From positions 372,001-436,000 of the forward strand of contig NZ_FOGR01000003.1 of assembly GCF_900111275.1 (NCBI RefSeq): a stretch of 64,000 nucleotides of DNA. The letters run 5' to 3'. Under the pieces are notes generated by a model. The model had not been told where the DNA came from, searched no databases, and saw only the letters and a program-made list of their open reading frames with translations. Shown in pieces: positions 46,836 to 55,925 of this stretch; position 1 is the stretch's first letter; each line of letters starts with the position of its first letter. This stretch comes from Rhizobium sp. NFR03. GTDB lineage: Bacteria > Pseudomonadota > Alphaproteobacteria > Rhizobiales > Rhizobiaceae. Both the position numbers and the translations under genes were made by a program.

Positions 46836-47243
46836 CTAACGCATGCGCTGAAAGAGGATCACGCCGCGAAATGCGACGAAGATCAGGGCCGCTCCGCCAT
46901 GCAAGACAAGGATCAGCGGCTTGCTGCCGAAGAGGTCGGGATAGAAGCCGAACATGACGATTTCGGTCGCCGCCGCAACGACCCATATGACCGGCCCCCA
47001 GGACACCAGAAGCCACAGGCCGAGCGCCGCCACGGGGTAGGCAACCGCCAGCGTCGCCGCTGCGACGCGCCATGGCACGGTCAGCAGATCGAACCGCCCC
47101 GACCCGTTGAAGGAATAGCCGATCAGCAGCGCCCAGTAGTTCAGGCCGAACCAGAAGCATGAGATCGCCACCAGCCGCAGGAAGACGCCGAACAGCGTCT
47201 CCGTGAGCGAGACCTTGGGAACATGGACAGAATCATCGGACAT
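46836..47243 (-). CDS. four-helix membrane protein (DUF6163-like)
   Basis: This 135-residue protein (MSDDSVHVPKVSLTETLFGV start) has four hydrophobic helices and short polar loops. It resembles small rhizobial membrane proteins annotated DUF6163, recalled rather than searched. It lacks a signal and any motif for function. ATG 47243 is chosen by protein character; the frame continues upstream to 47693 with Arg-rich, unsupported translation, and no strong ribosome site is seen. Confidence 0.6.
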   Translation of the reverse strand: MSDDSVHVPKVSLTETLFGVFLRLVAISCFWFGLNYWALLIGYSFNGSGRFDLLTVPWRVAAATLAVAYPVAALGLWLLVSWGPVIWVVAAATEIVMFGFYPDLFGSKPLILVLHGGAALIFVAFRGVILFQRMR

Positions 47244-48006
47244 GGCGGCGACCATAAGGGCGGACGCGGGCAACCGCCAGACCGGGGAGAACGCGGAAGC
47301 GCTAACAGTCATCGCGGCATGTCCTTCTTCCCGGCGGCAGGCTTTCCAACCGCGCCTTGCAAAAAAACATGGCGCCTCTTTTCCCCGCCCGCTTTTGCCG
47401 CAGCATACTTTGCCCGTCCCGTTATCGGATGCACCGGAAGGCGTTCCGGCGAGGCGGGGCCGGTGCCGGATGTGAGGAAACGACGCATGTCCTCCCATAC
47501 GGGCTCGTGAAAGGGCTGTCCGTCGTAGACCTCGAAAGGGCCTTCGGCGTGGCGATGTCATTGAAGAGGCGGCGACCGTTGAAACCGCGGTCGTCCTGTG
47601 AAACCCGGCAAGTCGCGCCGCGACTGCCGGACGCGCCATCGGGTCGAGCCGATGGAAGCTTCTGCAAGACAGCCGGCCTGCGGGAAAAACCACCGAACGA
47701 GGCGCTGGAAGATGTCATCTTCCACTATCTACCCCACGCGGCAGCTTCCAGCGCCCGTCCGACCTTGCCCTTCATCACCACGGCGCTTTTGCGTGCGTGG
47801 TTATCGGTGCGTCTATACGGCTTCAGGCTTGTGGGACGACACGCCGCACCACCGCGATTTTGCCTCGCCTGCCAGCCATGATAAAAGAGACCCATTCCCG
47901 AGAGCCTTGCGAGCGTGGCGGAGCGACCCGCCCACTGCGCACACGCACTCAATGCCAACGGGCTTCCGCTGCCCTGCTTCCGGCTCAAGCCATGGAAAGA
48001 CGAGAG
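47244..48006. other. 763-base gap before hemB with no recognised gene
   Basis: This is the longest apparently empty stretch. Several open frames cross it on both strands, but all translate into Arg/Pro/Ala-rich sequence without motifs. A perfect CCGGAA-GGCG-TTCCGG repeat lies near 47437. It probably carries the hemB promoter and the start region of the DUF6163-like gene; an unrecognised small RNA or peptide gene is possible. Confidence 0.35.
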
Positions 48007-49023
48007 ATGACCGACAAGACCGACATCGTGGACCTCATCACCGGACATCGCCGCATGCGCCGCAACCGAAAGGCGGACTGGACACGGCGAATGGTGCGCG
48101 AGAACCAGCTGACGGTGGACGACCTGATCTGGCCGATCTTCCTCGTGCCCGGCACGAACGTGGTCGAGCCGATTGCGGCCATGCCCGGCGTCATGCGCCT
48201 GAGCGTCGACAAGGCGGTCGAGGCCGCGCGCGAGGCTGCCGACCTCGGCATTCCCGCGCTCGCCACTTTTCCGAATGTGGATATGTCACTGCGGGACGAC
48301 ACAGGCTCGCACAGTCTGGATGCCGACAACCTCATCAATCAGGCGACCCGCGCCATCAAGAAGGCGGTGCCCGGCATCGGCGTCATCACCGACGTTGCGC
48401 TCGACCCGTTTACCAGCCACGGTCATGACGGCATTCTGCGCGCCGGCGAGATCGTCAATGACGAGACCGTATCCCAGATCGCCCGCGCCGCCGTCGCGCA
48501 GGCCGATGCCGGCGCCGATATCATCGCGCCCTCAGACATGATGGATGGCCGAATCGGCGTGATCCGTCAGGCACTGGATGCCGCCGGTCACCAGAATGTC
48601 GGCATCATGGCCTATGCCACCAAGTTCGCCTCGGCCTTCTACGGCCCCTACCGCGAAGCCATCGGCACCAGCGGCCTGCTGAAGGGTGACAAGAAGACCT
48701 ATTACATAGACCCAGCCAATGCCACCGAGGCCCTCCGCGACGCCGCCCTCGACGTGGAGGAAGGTGCCGATATGATGATGGTGAAGCCCGGCCTGCCCTA
48801 TCTCGACATCTGCTGGCGCATGAAAGACGCGTTCGGCCTTCCTGTCTTCGCCTACCAGGTCTCTGGCGAATATTCGATGATCAAAGCCGCTGGCGCCCAG
48901 GGCTGGATCGACGAGGAGCGCGTCATGATGGAAACCCTGCTCGCCTTCAAACGCGCCGGCTGCGACGGCATCCTGAGCTATTTCGCACTGGATGTCGCGC
49001 GACTGCTGGCCCGGAAAGGATAG
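48007..49023 (+). CDS. hemB: delta-aminolevulinic acid dehydratase
   Basis: This 338-residue enzyme joins two aminolevulinic acids into porphobilinogen for heme. It has the conserved Schiff-base lysines in MAYATKFASAFYGPY and MVKPGLPYLD, and the PSDMMDGRIG metal-site loop. In this window's sequence the allosteric/metal segment reads TDVALDPFTSHGHDG, without the zinc Cys triad, so it should be the magnesium-using class. ATG 48007 is chosen; ATG 47992 would add five residues. Confidence 0.96.
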   Translation: MTDKTDIVDLITGHRRMRRNRKADWTRRMVRENQLTVDDLIWPIFLVPGTNVVEPIAAMPGVMRLSVDKAVEAAREAADLGIPALATFPNVDMSLRDDTGSHSLDADNLINQATRAIKKAVPGIGVITDVALDPFTSHGHDGILRAGEIVNDETVSQIARAAVAQADAGADIIAPSDMMDGRIGVIRQALDAAGHQNVGIMAYATKFASAFYGPYREAIGTSGLLKGDKKTYYIDPANATEALRDAALDVEEGADMMMVKPGLPYLDICWRMKDAFGLPVFAYQVSGEYSMIKAAGAQGWIDEERVMMETLLAFKRAGCDGILSYFALDVARLLARKG

Positions 49024-49030
49024 TCGTACC

Positions 49031-49627
49031 ATGCAGAACCCGCCGGATCCGACCCTTGCCTTTTACGCGAAAGAGGCTGGCGCCTATGCCGAGTGGTCGG
49101 GCAAGGATCGCGACATTGAAGACCTCGAGACGTTCAGTGGACTTCTCCCGCCGGGTGCACGCGTGCTCGAACTTGGTTGCGGTGGAGGGCATGACAGTCG
49201 TCTCCTGCTGGATCGCGGTTTCGATGTATTGCCAACGGACGGCTCGCCGGAGATGGCGCGGGAGGCGGAACGGCGGCTCGGACGTCCTGTCCGCGTCATG
49301 CGCTTCATTGAACTTAAGGAGCTGGCGGCATTCGACGGCGTCTGGGCCAATGCCTCCCTGCTGCATGCGCCCCGCGCCGAGCTTGCAGCCATCCTGCATC
49401 GCATTCACAGCGCATTGCGGTCCGATGGCATCTTTTTCGCGACCTTCAAAGAGGGCAACGGGGAAGGCCAAGACAGCCTCGGCCGCCACTTCAATTTTCC
49501 TTCGCACGACTGGCTGCGAGAACAGTTCGAGCTTCAGCCGTGGGCTCGTCTCGACATGCAGCGTCGGACATCGAATGGCTATGACGGGATCGATGTCTCT
49601 TTGATCACGGTCTGGGCCCGGAGATAG
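49031..49627 (+). CDS. class I SAM-dependent methyltransferase
   Basis: This 198-residue protein has motif I VLELGCGGGHDSRLL, DVLPTDGSPEMAR and an ANASLLHAPR segment like small-molecule methyltransferases. The acceptor is unknown. It starts eight bases after the hemB stop, so co-expression with hemB is likely; no link to heme is proven. Confidence 0.85.
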   Translation: MQNPPDPTLAFYAKEAGAYAEWSGKDRDIEDLETFSGLLPPGARVLELGCGGGHDSRLLLDRGFDVLPTDGSPEMAREAERRLGRPVRVMRFIELKELAAFDGVWANASLLHAPRAELAAILHRIHSALRSDGIFFATFKEGNGEGQDSLGRHFNFPSHDWLREQFELQPWARLDMQRRTSNGYDGIDVSLITVWARR

Positions 49628-49689
49628 ACCGTGCCATTGTAGAGAAGACCGCGAATTCCCATATTCCATGTATCGAAATGGAGACCCAG

Positions 49690-50163
49690 ATGACCGTAAG
49701 CCATGATGACGTTCGCTTTCCCAGTACCGACTGGCGCGCCTATCGCGGCGTTCTCAGCCGTCGTTCCATCGCGTTCTGCGTCGATTATCTCTTCGTCGCG
49801 CTGCTGTGGATTCCCGCGGCCGTCGTCGTGTTCTTCCTCGGCATCCTGACGCTCGGCTTCGGCTTCCTGCTCTATCCCGCACTCTTTGCCATCGTCGCCA
49901 TGCTCTATTTCGGCGTCACGGTTGGTGGTCGTTCGCAGGCATCGCCTGGGATGGCCATGATGGGACTGGCGATTGCGCGCACCGACGGGCGGCCCATGGA
50001 TTTCATGACGGCGATCGTGCATCTCGTGATCTTCTGGATCGCGAACGCCTTCCTGACGCCGTTCATCGTGCTGATCGGCCTTTTCACGGATCGTGGTCGT
50101 CTGCTCCACGACTTCCTCATCGGAACGGTTACCGTGCGCCGCGACAGTTACCCGCTACGCTAG
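49690..50163 (+). CDS. RDD-family membrane protein
   Basis: This 157-residue protein has the RDD pattern: RRSIAFCVDYLFVALLW (Arg and Asp in the first helix), a second hydrophobic pair and RGRLLHDFLIGTVTV. RDD proteins are membrane proteins of mostly unknown function, some linked to ion antiport. ATG 49690 follows GGAGACCCAG; ATG 49678 is an alternative. It belongs to the hemB-methyltransferase run by spacing. Confidence 0.85.
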   Translation: MTVSHDDVRFPSTDWRAYRGVLSRRSIAFCVDYLFVALLWIPAAVVVFFLGILTLGFGFLLYPALFAIVAMLYFGVTVGGRSQASPGMAMMGLAIARTDGRPMDFMTAIVHLVIFWIANAFLTPFIVLIGLFTDRGRLLHDFLIGTVTVRRDSYPLR

Positions 50164-50209
50164 AAGCGCCCGCGCGGCCACACTGCCGCATCAATCCGAC
50201 GTGTTTTCG

Positions 50210-50241
50210 ACCGGTCGTGTTAACGGCCGGTTGACCTTTTT
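50210..50241 (+). terminator. possible terminator after the RDD gene
   Basis: ACCGGTCGT and ACGGCCGGT pair around GTTA (one T-G wobble). A T-run follows after five bases, so efficiency is uncertain. Confidence 0.5.
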
Positions 50242-50400
50242 CATTCTTGAGCCATGCTACTGCATAATCCGGTAAATCGGAGTCGATTTCAGGATGAGAT
50301 GATGCAGCAGGTAAGTGCTACAGCGAACCCGAGTGCGCCTGACATGGCGCACGACGCTGTCGTGTGATCGTATGGTCATGAAGTGTGATCGCCGCCCCAG

Positions 50401-51180
50401 ATGAACATGAACACCCACACCGCCCCGTCTCCGCAGTTCTATCTTACGGCACCGGCGGCTTGCCCCTACCTGCCGCATGAGATGGAGCGGAAGGTGTTTA
50501 CCCATATGGTGGGCGAGCGGGCGCCGGAGCTGAACGACCTCCTCACGCAGGGCGGCTTTCGCCGCTCGCAGAACATCGCGTACCGCCCCGCCTGCGAAAG
50601 CTGCCGCGCCTGCGTTTCCGTGCGCATCGTCGCCGGTGAGTTCAAGCCCACGCGCTCCATGAAGCGGGTGCTCGCCGAGAATACCGACGTCGTCTCTACC
50701 GAATACCCGGCAGAGCCGTCGAGTGAGCAATACGCCCTCTTCCGACGCTATCTCGACCACCGCCACCAGAAGGGCGGCATGTCGGACATGTCGGTGCTCG
50801 ACTATGCGATGATGGTCGAGGACACCCATGTGAACACGAAGATCATCGAATACCGTCTGCGCGCAGAAGGCGACGGTATTTCCGGCCGGGCTAACGGCCC
50901 GCTGATCGCCGCCGCGCTGACCGACAAGATGGGCGACGGCCTGTCGATGGTCTATTCCTATTTCGACCCCGCCTTTTCCGACCGGTCCCTCGGCACGTTC
51001 ATGATCCTCGATCACATCCGCAAGGCAAGAGATCGCGGCCTGCCCCACGTCTATCTCGGTTACTGGGTCAAAGGCTCCCGCAAGATGAACTACAAGACGA
51101 AGTTCCTGCCGCAGGAGCATCTGATGGCCCGTGGTTGGGAACGATACTCGGGGCCTGCGGGCGAGGATGCGGCGGGTTAA
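50401..51180 (+). CDS. bpt: aspartate/glutamate leucyltransferase (Bpt, N-end rule)
   Basis: This 259-residue protein has the ATE/Bpt fold: an N-terminal Cys cluster in [15 protein letters not shown] and a C-terminal core ([35 protein letters not shown]). Bacterial Bpt transfers leucine from Leu-tRNA onto N-terminal Asp or Glu, marking proteins for ClpS-ClpAP degradation. ATG 50401 gives [16 protein letters not shown] promoter was not clear in the 237-base gap upstream. Confidence 0.93.
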   Translation: MNMNTHTAPSPQFYLTAPAACPYLPHEMERKVFTHMVGERAPELNDLLTQGGFRRSQNIAYRPACESCRACVSVRIVAGEFKPTRSMKRVLAENTDVVSTEYPAEPSSEQYALFRRYLDHRHQKGGMSDMSVLDYAMMVEDTHVNTKIIEYRLRAEGDGISGRANGPLIAAALTDKMGDGLSMVYSYFDPAFSDRSLGTFMILDHIRKARDRGLPHVYLGYWVKGSRKMNYKTKFLPQEHLMARGWERYSGPAGEDAAG

Positions 51181-51241
51181 ATCGCTTTTCATTCGCAATA
51201 GCAGATCGTTTTTACCGCCCGCTTGTATGAGCGTCTCCTTT

Positions 51242-51265
51242 TTGTTATAACTCAGGTTATAACAA
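51242..51265 (+). promoter_or_regulatory. perfect inverted-repeat operator of the toxin-antitoxin pair
   Basis: TTGTTATAAC, spacer TCAG and GTTATAACAA form a perfect 10-base inverted repeat, 12 bases before the antitoxin ATG. It contains A/T-rich -10-like sequence. AbrB-type antitoxins typically bind such palindromes to repress their own promoter. Confidence 0.75.
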
Positions 51266-51276
51266 GGATCGAGATC

Positions 51277-51498
51277 ATGAACATCACCATCCGCAAAATC
51301 GGAAATTCCGAAGGCGTCATCCTGCCCAAGGACGTGCTGGATCGTATGGGCGTAAAGGCCGGTGATGAACTGGAGGTTCAGGTGGAGGCCAGCACTCTGA
51401 CACTCCGAGTGCCCGACGAGCAGTTTACGCGGCAACTGGCGCATGCTGAAGCTTTCATGGACCGTTACAAGGTCGCGCTGAAAAAGCTTGCGGAATGA
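51277..51498 (+). CDS. AbrB/MazE-type antitoxin
   Basis: This 73-residue protein has an N-terminal SpoVT-AbrB swapped-hairpin domain (ITIRKIGNSEGVILPKDVLD, then GDELEVQVEA). The C-terminal helix (FMDRYKVALKKLAE) likely wraps the toxin. The start is ATG 51277 with an AAGGATCGAG site; a longer frame upstream crosses the operator. Its stop overlaps the toxin start by four bases (ATGA). Confidence 0.88.
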   Translation: MNITIRKIGNSEGVILPKDVLDRMGVKAGDELEVQVEASTLTLRVPDEQFTRQLAHAEAFMDRYKVALKKLAE

Positions 51499-51893
51499 CC
51501 GATTTCATCTTCCTCGATCGGACTCTGGTAGAGATTTTGCACTCACGCCAGATCGAACGTTTCGGAGGCTCATACGGATTGCGAGACGAAGGAGCACTGG
51601 AGTCCGCTCTTGGCAGGCCCCTCAACCGTGCGACCTACGGATGTGACGATGTCATTGAACTCGCTGCGACCTACGTGTTCGGCTTGGCCAAGAATCATGC
51701 ATTCATCGACGGAAACAAGCGCATCGCTATCGTGGCCTGCGCGGTCTTCCTGATGGAAAACGGCTTCCAGATCGAAACGACCGACGCGATCCTCTACAGC
51801 TTCGTATTGGGCGTCGCTTCCGGTGATATCAACGAGGAAGGCGCTGTGCGCTTCCTCAGAGACGTCGTGAAACCTCTGGACGCGCAGTCGTAG
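51495..51893 (+). CDS. Doc-type (Fic-domain) toxin
   Basis: This 132-residue protein has the Doc/Fic motif HAFIDGNKR (residues 68-76), with the catalytic His and Asn/Arg loop. Doc toxins phosphorylate EF-Tu and stop translation; that this one does so is inference. It is coupled to the AbrB antitoxin, a known pairing. The stop codon lies in the start of a palindromic repeat. Confidence 0.9.
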   Translation: MTDFIFLDRTLVEILHSRQIERFGGSYGLRDEGALESALGRPLNRATYGCDDVIELAATYVFGLAKNHAFIDGNKRIAIVACAVFLMENGFQIETTDAILYSFVLGVASGDINEEGAVRFLRDVVKPLDAQS

Positions 51894-51958
51894 AGCAATT
51901 CCAGCCGAAGCGTCGTCGCATCGGCGTCGGATAATGCGGCTAAAACAACAAGCTAGAG
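51892..51958. repeat. rhizobial-type intergenic palindromic repeat
   Basis: The segment starts AGAGCAATTCCAGC and ends AAGCTAGAG, with GCGTCGTCGCATCGGCGTCGG in between. It recalls the common AGAGCAATTCC...TAGAG elements of Rhizobiales genomes. Only one copy lies in the window, so the match rests on memory. Confidence 0.5.
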
Positions 51959-52020
51959 ACTGCGCTATGCGCCAGACCGGCTCATGACCGGGCGTTGATC
52001 ACTCGGCCGCAGCACACGCC

Positions 52021-54273
52021 TCACCCCCCAAACTTCCCGCTCCGCGGAAAGCCCTTCGGCACGACACGCCCGGCGGTGCCGCGGTCGGCGATCCATTCGG
52101 TGAGTTCGGCCGGGGTCTTGGTGAAGCTTCGGCCAGCGCTGTCGCTCCAGGTCAAACCGTCTGCCAGCGTGAAGCAGCGGATATCGGAGACGCCGCCGTC
52201 CTTGTAGCGCTGGAGGCGCACGCCCTTGCCACGGGTCATTTCCGGGATCTGCGCCAGCGGGAAGACGAGGAGCTTGCGGTTTTCGCCGATAATCGCGACC
52301 TGATCGCCCTTGACCGTCACGACCATCTTGGCCTCGTCCGGCATGGCGACGTTGAGGATCTGCTTTCCCTTGCGGGTATTGGCGACCATCTCGTTTTCGG
52401 AAATCACGAAACCATTGCCGGCGGCCGATGCGATCAGCAGCTTGCGTGTCGCGTCGTGCACGAAGGCGGTCAGCACGTCCTGATCGTTTTCCATATCGAC
52501 CATGATCCGCAGCGGCTCGCCATGGCCGCGCCCGCCGGGCAGCTTGTCGCCGCCGAGCGTATAGGCCTTGCCACCTGTGGTAACGATCAAAATGCGGTCC
52601 GTGGTCGATGCCGGAAAGGCGAATTTCAGCGCATCGCCTTCCTTGAACTGCAGCGTCGCGGTGTCGGAGATGTGCCCCTTCAGCGCGCGGATCCACCCTT
52701 TTTGCGAGAGCACGACCGTGATCGGCTCTTTTTCGATCATCGCCTGCTGGATGGCCTCGTCGTCCGTCTCCGGCGCATCGGCAAACAGCGTGCGGCGGCG
52801 GCCAAGCTCGGTCGCCTTGGCGAACTTTTTCTTCACCTCGCCGATTTCCCAGGCAACCGTCTGCCACTGCTTTTCGTTGGACGCGAGCAGCGCGTCGATC
52901 TCGGCCTTCTCGGCCGTCAGACCGTCGAATTCGGTGCGGATCTCGAATTCCTCCAGCTTGCGCAGCGAGCGCAGGCGCATGTTGAGGATCGATTCGGCTT
53001 GGAGATCGGTCAGCGTGAACCGCTTCATCAAGGACGGCTTCGGCTCGTCCTCTTCGCGGATGATGCGGATGACCTCATCGAGGTTGAGATAGGCAATCAG
53101 GTAGCCGCCGAGGATCTCCAGTCGGCGCTCGATAGCGGCCAGACGGAAACGCGACCGGCGCTGCAAGACCTCGCGACGGTGCTGCAGCCATTCCGTCAGG
53201 ACGTCGAAGATCGACATGACGCGGGGGACACGCCCCATCGACAGCACGTTCATGTTCAGCGGGAACCGGTTTTCGAGATCCGTCAGGCGGAACAGCGACT
53301 CCATCATGATCGTGGGATCGACGCTGCGGCTCTTCGGCACCAGCACGACACGCACGTCTTCGGCGGATTCGTCGCGCACGTCTTCGAGCAGCGGCAACTT
53401 GCGGGCGATCAGCAGCTCTGCGATCTTTTCGATCAGCCGTGATTTCTGCACCTGGTAGGGAATTTCCGTGACGACGATCTGCCAGACACCGCGACCGAGA
53501 TCTTCGACGACCCACTTCGCCCGCACGCGGAAACCGCCGCGACCGGTCCGATAGGCCTCCGTGATGCTGGCCTTGTTGTCGATGATGATGCCGCCGGTCG
53601 GGAAGTCCGGGCCCGGAACGAGATCGACCAGCTCCTCGATCGTCGCATCCGGCTTGCGGATCAGCAGCAGCGCGGCATCGCAAAGCTCATGCGCATTGTG
53701 CGGCGGAATGGAGGTCGCCATTCCCACCGCGATCCCGGAGGCGCCGTTGGCCAGCAGGTTGGGGAAAGCGCCGGGCATGACGACCGGCTCTTCGTCTTCC
53801 TCGTTATAGGTGGCGCGGAAGTCGACGGCGTCCTGATCGATGCCTTCCAGAAGCAGCGCCGCGACCTCGGTCATACGCGCTTCGGTGTATCGGTAGGCCG
53901 CAGCATTATCGCCGTCGATATTGCCGAAATTGCCCTGTCCATCGACCAGCGGATAGCGCTGGGAGAAATCCTGGGCGAGGCGCACGAGCGCATCGTAGAC
54001 CGACTGGTCGCCATGCGGGTGGAACTTACCGATGACGTCACCGACGATACGGGCGCATTTCTTGAAGGCGGTATTCGGGCGAATACCCATCTCGCTCATC
54101 GCATGGATAATGCGGCGATGGACCGGCTTCAGGCCGTCGCGAACGTCCGGCAGAGCGCGGTGCATGATGGTGGAGAGCGCATAGGCAAGATAGCGCTCTT
54201 CCAGTGCCGCCTTCAGATCGACGGGCTGAATATGATCGTCTCCGCCCGACGGCGGCAAAAGGCTCTGTCCCAT
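52021..54273 (-). CDS. parC: DNA topoisomerase IV subunit A
   Basis: This 750-residue protein cuts and rejoins DNA with ParE to separate daughter chromosomes. The active-site Tyr is Tyr129 in [10 protein letters not shown]. The N-terminal [12 protein letters not shown] and the beta-pinwheel repeats at the C-terminus ([10 protein letters not shown] and others) fit ParC. After HPHGD, the quinolone-determining region has Gln90-Ser91 rather than Ser at the first place, as recalled for many rhizobial ParC proteins. It has the shorter ParC tail, not that of GyrA. Confidence 0.94.
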   Translation of the reverse strand: MGQSLLPPSGGDDHIQPVDLKAALEERYLAYALSTIMHRALPDVRDGLKPVHRRIIHAMSEMGIRPNTAFKKCARIVGDVIGKFHPHGDQSVYDALVRLAQDFSQRYPLVDGQGNFGNIDGDNAAAYRYTEARMTEVAALLLEGIDQDAVDFRATYNEEDEEPVVMPGAFPNLLANGASGIAVGMATSIPPHNAHELCDAALLLIRKPDATIEELVDLVPGPDFPTGGIIIDNKASITEAYRTGRGGFRVRAKWVVEDLGRGVWQIVVTEIPYQVQKSRLIEKIAELLIARKLPLLEDVRDESAEDVRVVLVPKSRSVDPTIMMESLFRLTDLENRFPLNMNVLSMGRVPRVMSIFDVLTEWLQHRREVLQRRSRFRLAAIERRLEILGGYLIAYLNLDEVIRIIREEDEPKPSLMKRFTLTDLQAESILNMRLRSLRKLEEFEIRTEFDGLTAEKAEIDALLASNEKQWQTVAWEIGEVKKKFAKATELGRRRTLFADAPETDDEAIQQAMIEKEPITVVLSQKGWIRALKGHISDTATLQFKEGDALKFAFPASTTDRILIVTTGGKAYTLGGDKLPGGRGHGEPLRIMVDMENDQDVLTAFVHDATRKLLIASAAGNGFVISENEMVANTRKGKQILNVAMPDEAKMVVTVKGDQVAIIGENRKLLVFPLAQIPEMTRGKGVRLQRYKDGGVSDIRCFTLADGLTWSDSAGRSFTKTPAELTEWIADRGTAGRVVPKGFPRSGKFGG

Positions 54274-54485
54274 GGCTTCGTAGCTACCTCAACAAACCGT
54301 GAACATCAAGTTGTCTTGCCGACGCTATCCCCAGCTAACCGCCGGGCGCGATGGAACGGGTCGATTAAGCCTGTCGCCAAATAAAGCATGATACCGACCT
54401 GACATTTTCCCGCCAGCCGCATATATTTCCGCCCCAATCGCCTTGGAGACATCGACCCCGATATCACAGGCTTTTCAAGGACCAA

Positions 54486-55682
54486 ATGATGATGCAGTTT
54501 CCAAGACTTCGCTTCCTGCTGGCGGGTGTGGCCTTTGCCGGCCTCGCCTCGCCAGCCTTCGCGCTCGATGGTGTCGATTTCGTTGACAAACTCAACGCGG
54601 CCTACGCCAGCAACGGCGCGACGCTTGCTTACGAGGCAGTCGATGTCAACGATGACAGCGTGGTCCTGAAGGGCGCCAGCGTCCAGAGCACGGTCAAGAA
54701 GACGGACGAACTGAAGATCGGCGACCTCAGCTTCGATGGCGTCGAGGAACTCTCGGACGGGGGTTACACGGTCGAAACGGTCGTCTTCCCGGACATCGAC
54801 CGGACGTCCGACGGCGCTCGCCTGACCGCCAAGGACATCTCCATCACCGGTCTTCGTGTTCCCGCCAAGACCGGAACCGGAAGCATCGATGATCTGCTCT
54901 ATTACGAATCGGCCGGAACCGGTCCGATCGCGGTCGAGATCGCCGGCAAGACCGTGTTCGCCATCGACAAGTCGGAAAGCAACCTGACCCGTCAGGATGA
55001 CGACAAGGGCATCGATTTCGACGGCATCGTCAGCGGCGTGAAGGCCGACCTTTCGGACGTCAAGGACGCCAAGACCAAGATGGCGATCGACAAGCTCGGC
55101 CTGCAGAACCCGACCGGCGAGTTCACCGTGGAAGGCAGCTGGGATCTTGCCTCGGGCGTCTTTGCCGTGCGTGACAACTCGCTCAACGTCGACAATGTCG
55201 GCCGCCTTTCGGTCGGCTTCAATGTGTCCGGCTACACGCTCCAGCTGCTGAATTCGTTGCAGGAAGCGTTCAAGGCGGCCGAGGCCAACCCGAACAAGGA
55301 CGCCGCCAATCAGGCGCTCGGGCTGTCGGCAATGGGCCTCATCCAACAGCTGAACTTCAACTCCGCTTCGATCCGCTTCGAGGATGCCTCGATCACCAAG
55401 CGCCTGCTCGACTATTTCGGTGCGGAACAGGGCGTCACGGGCGAGCAGCTGGCGCAGTCGCTGAAGGGCCTCGCTCCGATCATGATCGCGCAGCTGAACG
55501 TTCCCGATCTCCAGAACGAGCTGACGGCCGCCATCAATGCCTATCTCGACGCGCCGAAGAACCTGACGATCACGGCAGAACCGGCCAAGCCCGTCCCCTT
55601 CCCGATGATCATGGGCGCCGGCATGGGTGCGCCGAACACGCTGCCAAGCGTGCTGGGCGTCAAGGTGACCGCGAACGACTGA
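54486..55682 (+). CDS. conserved secreted protein of unknown function
   Basis: This 398-residue protein has a signal peptide (LLAGVAFAGLASPAFA, cleavage before LDG). The rest is Asp/Lys/Val-rich, with alternating strands in the first half and helices in the second (LQLLNSLQEAFKAAEANPNK, then LDYFGAEQGVTGEQLAQSLKG). The tail is Pro-rich. No motif or domain was recognised. It looks periplasmic. A strong terminator follows, and no partner gene shares its strand nearby. Confidence 0.75.
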   Translation: MMMQFPRLRFLLAGVAFAGLASPAFALDGVDFVDKLNAAYASNGATLAYEAVDVNDDSVVLKGASVQSTVKKTDELKIGDLSFDGVEELSDGGYTVETVVFPDIDRTSDGARLTAKDISITGLRVPAKTGTGSIDDLLYYESAGTGPIAVEIAGKTVFAIDKSESNLTRQDDDKGIDFDGIVSGVKADLSDVKDAKTKMAIDKLGLQNPTGEFTVEGSWDLASGVFAVRDNSLNVDNVGRLSVGFNVSGYTLQLLNSLQEAFKAAEANPNKDAANQALGLSAMGLIQQLNFNSASIRFEDASITKRLLDYFGAEQGVTGEQLAQSLKGLAPIMIAQLNVPDLQNELTAAINAYLDAPKNLTITAEPAKPVPFPMIMGAGMGAPNTLPSVLGVKVTAND

Positions 55683-55699
55683 CGCTACCTGAAACGGAA

Positions 55700-55736
55700 A
55701 ACCCGCCGGCATGCAACACGTAGGCCGGCGGGTTCC
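55700..55736 (+). terminator. strong terminator after the secreted protein gene
   Basis: AACCCGCCGGC and GCCGGCGGGTT form a perfect 11-pair stem around a 13-base loop; only a short T-stretch follows. Confidence 0.75.
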
Positions 55737-55925
55737 ACGCCTCCTGACGTCCAGAACTCTCTCCGCCGTCATGCTCGGGCCTGTCCCGGGCATCTGCAAC
55801 GCTTTGATCTTCTTCAGGTTAGCAGATCCTCGGAACAAGGCCGACGATGACGCTGCACGACCACACCCCTCACCGGCAACCTGAGCCCGCAGCCTCTCAC
55901 GGAGCCCGGCGGGCTTTTTCATGCC

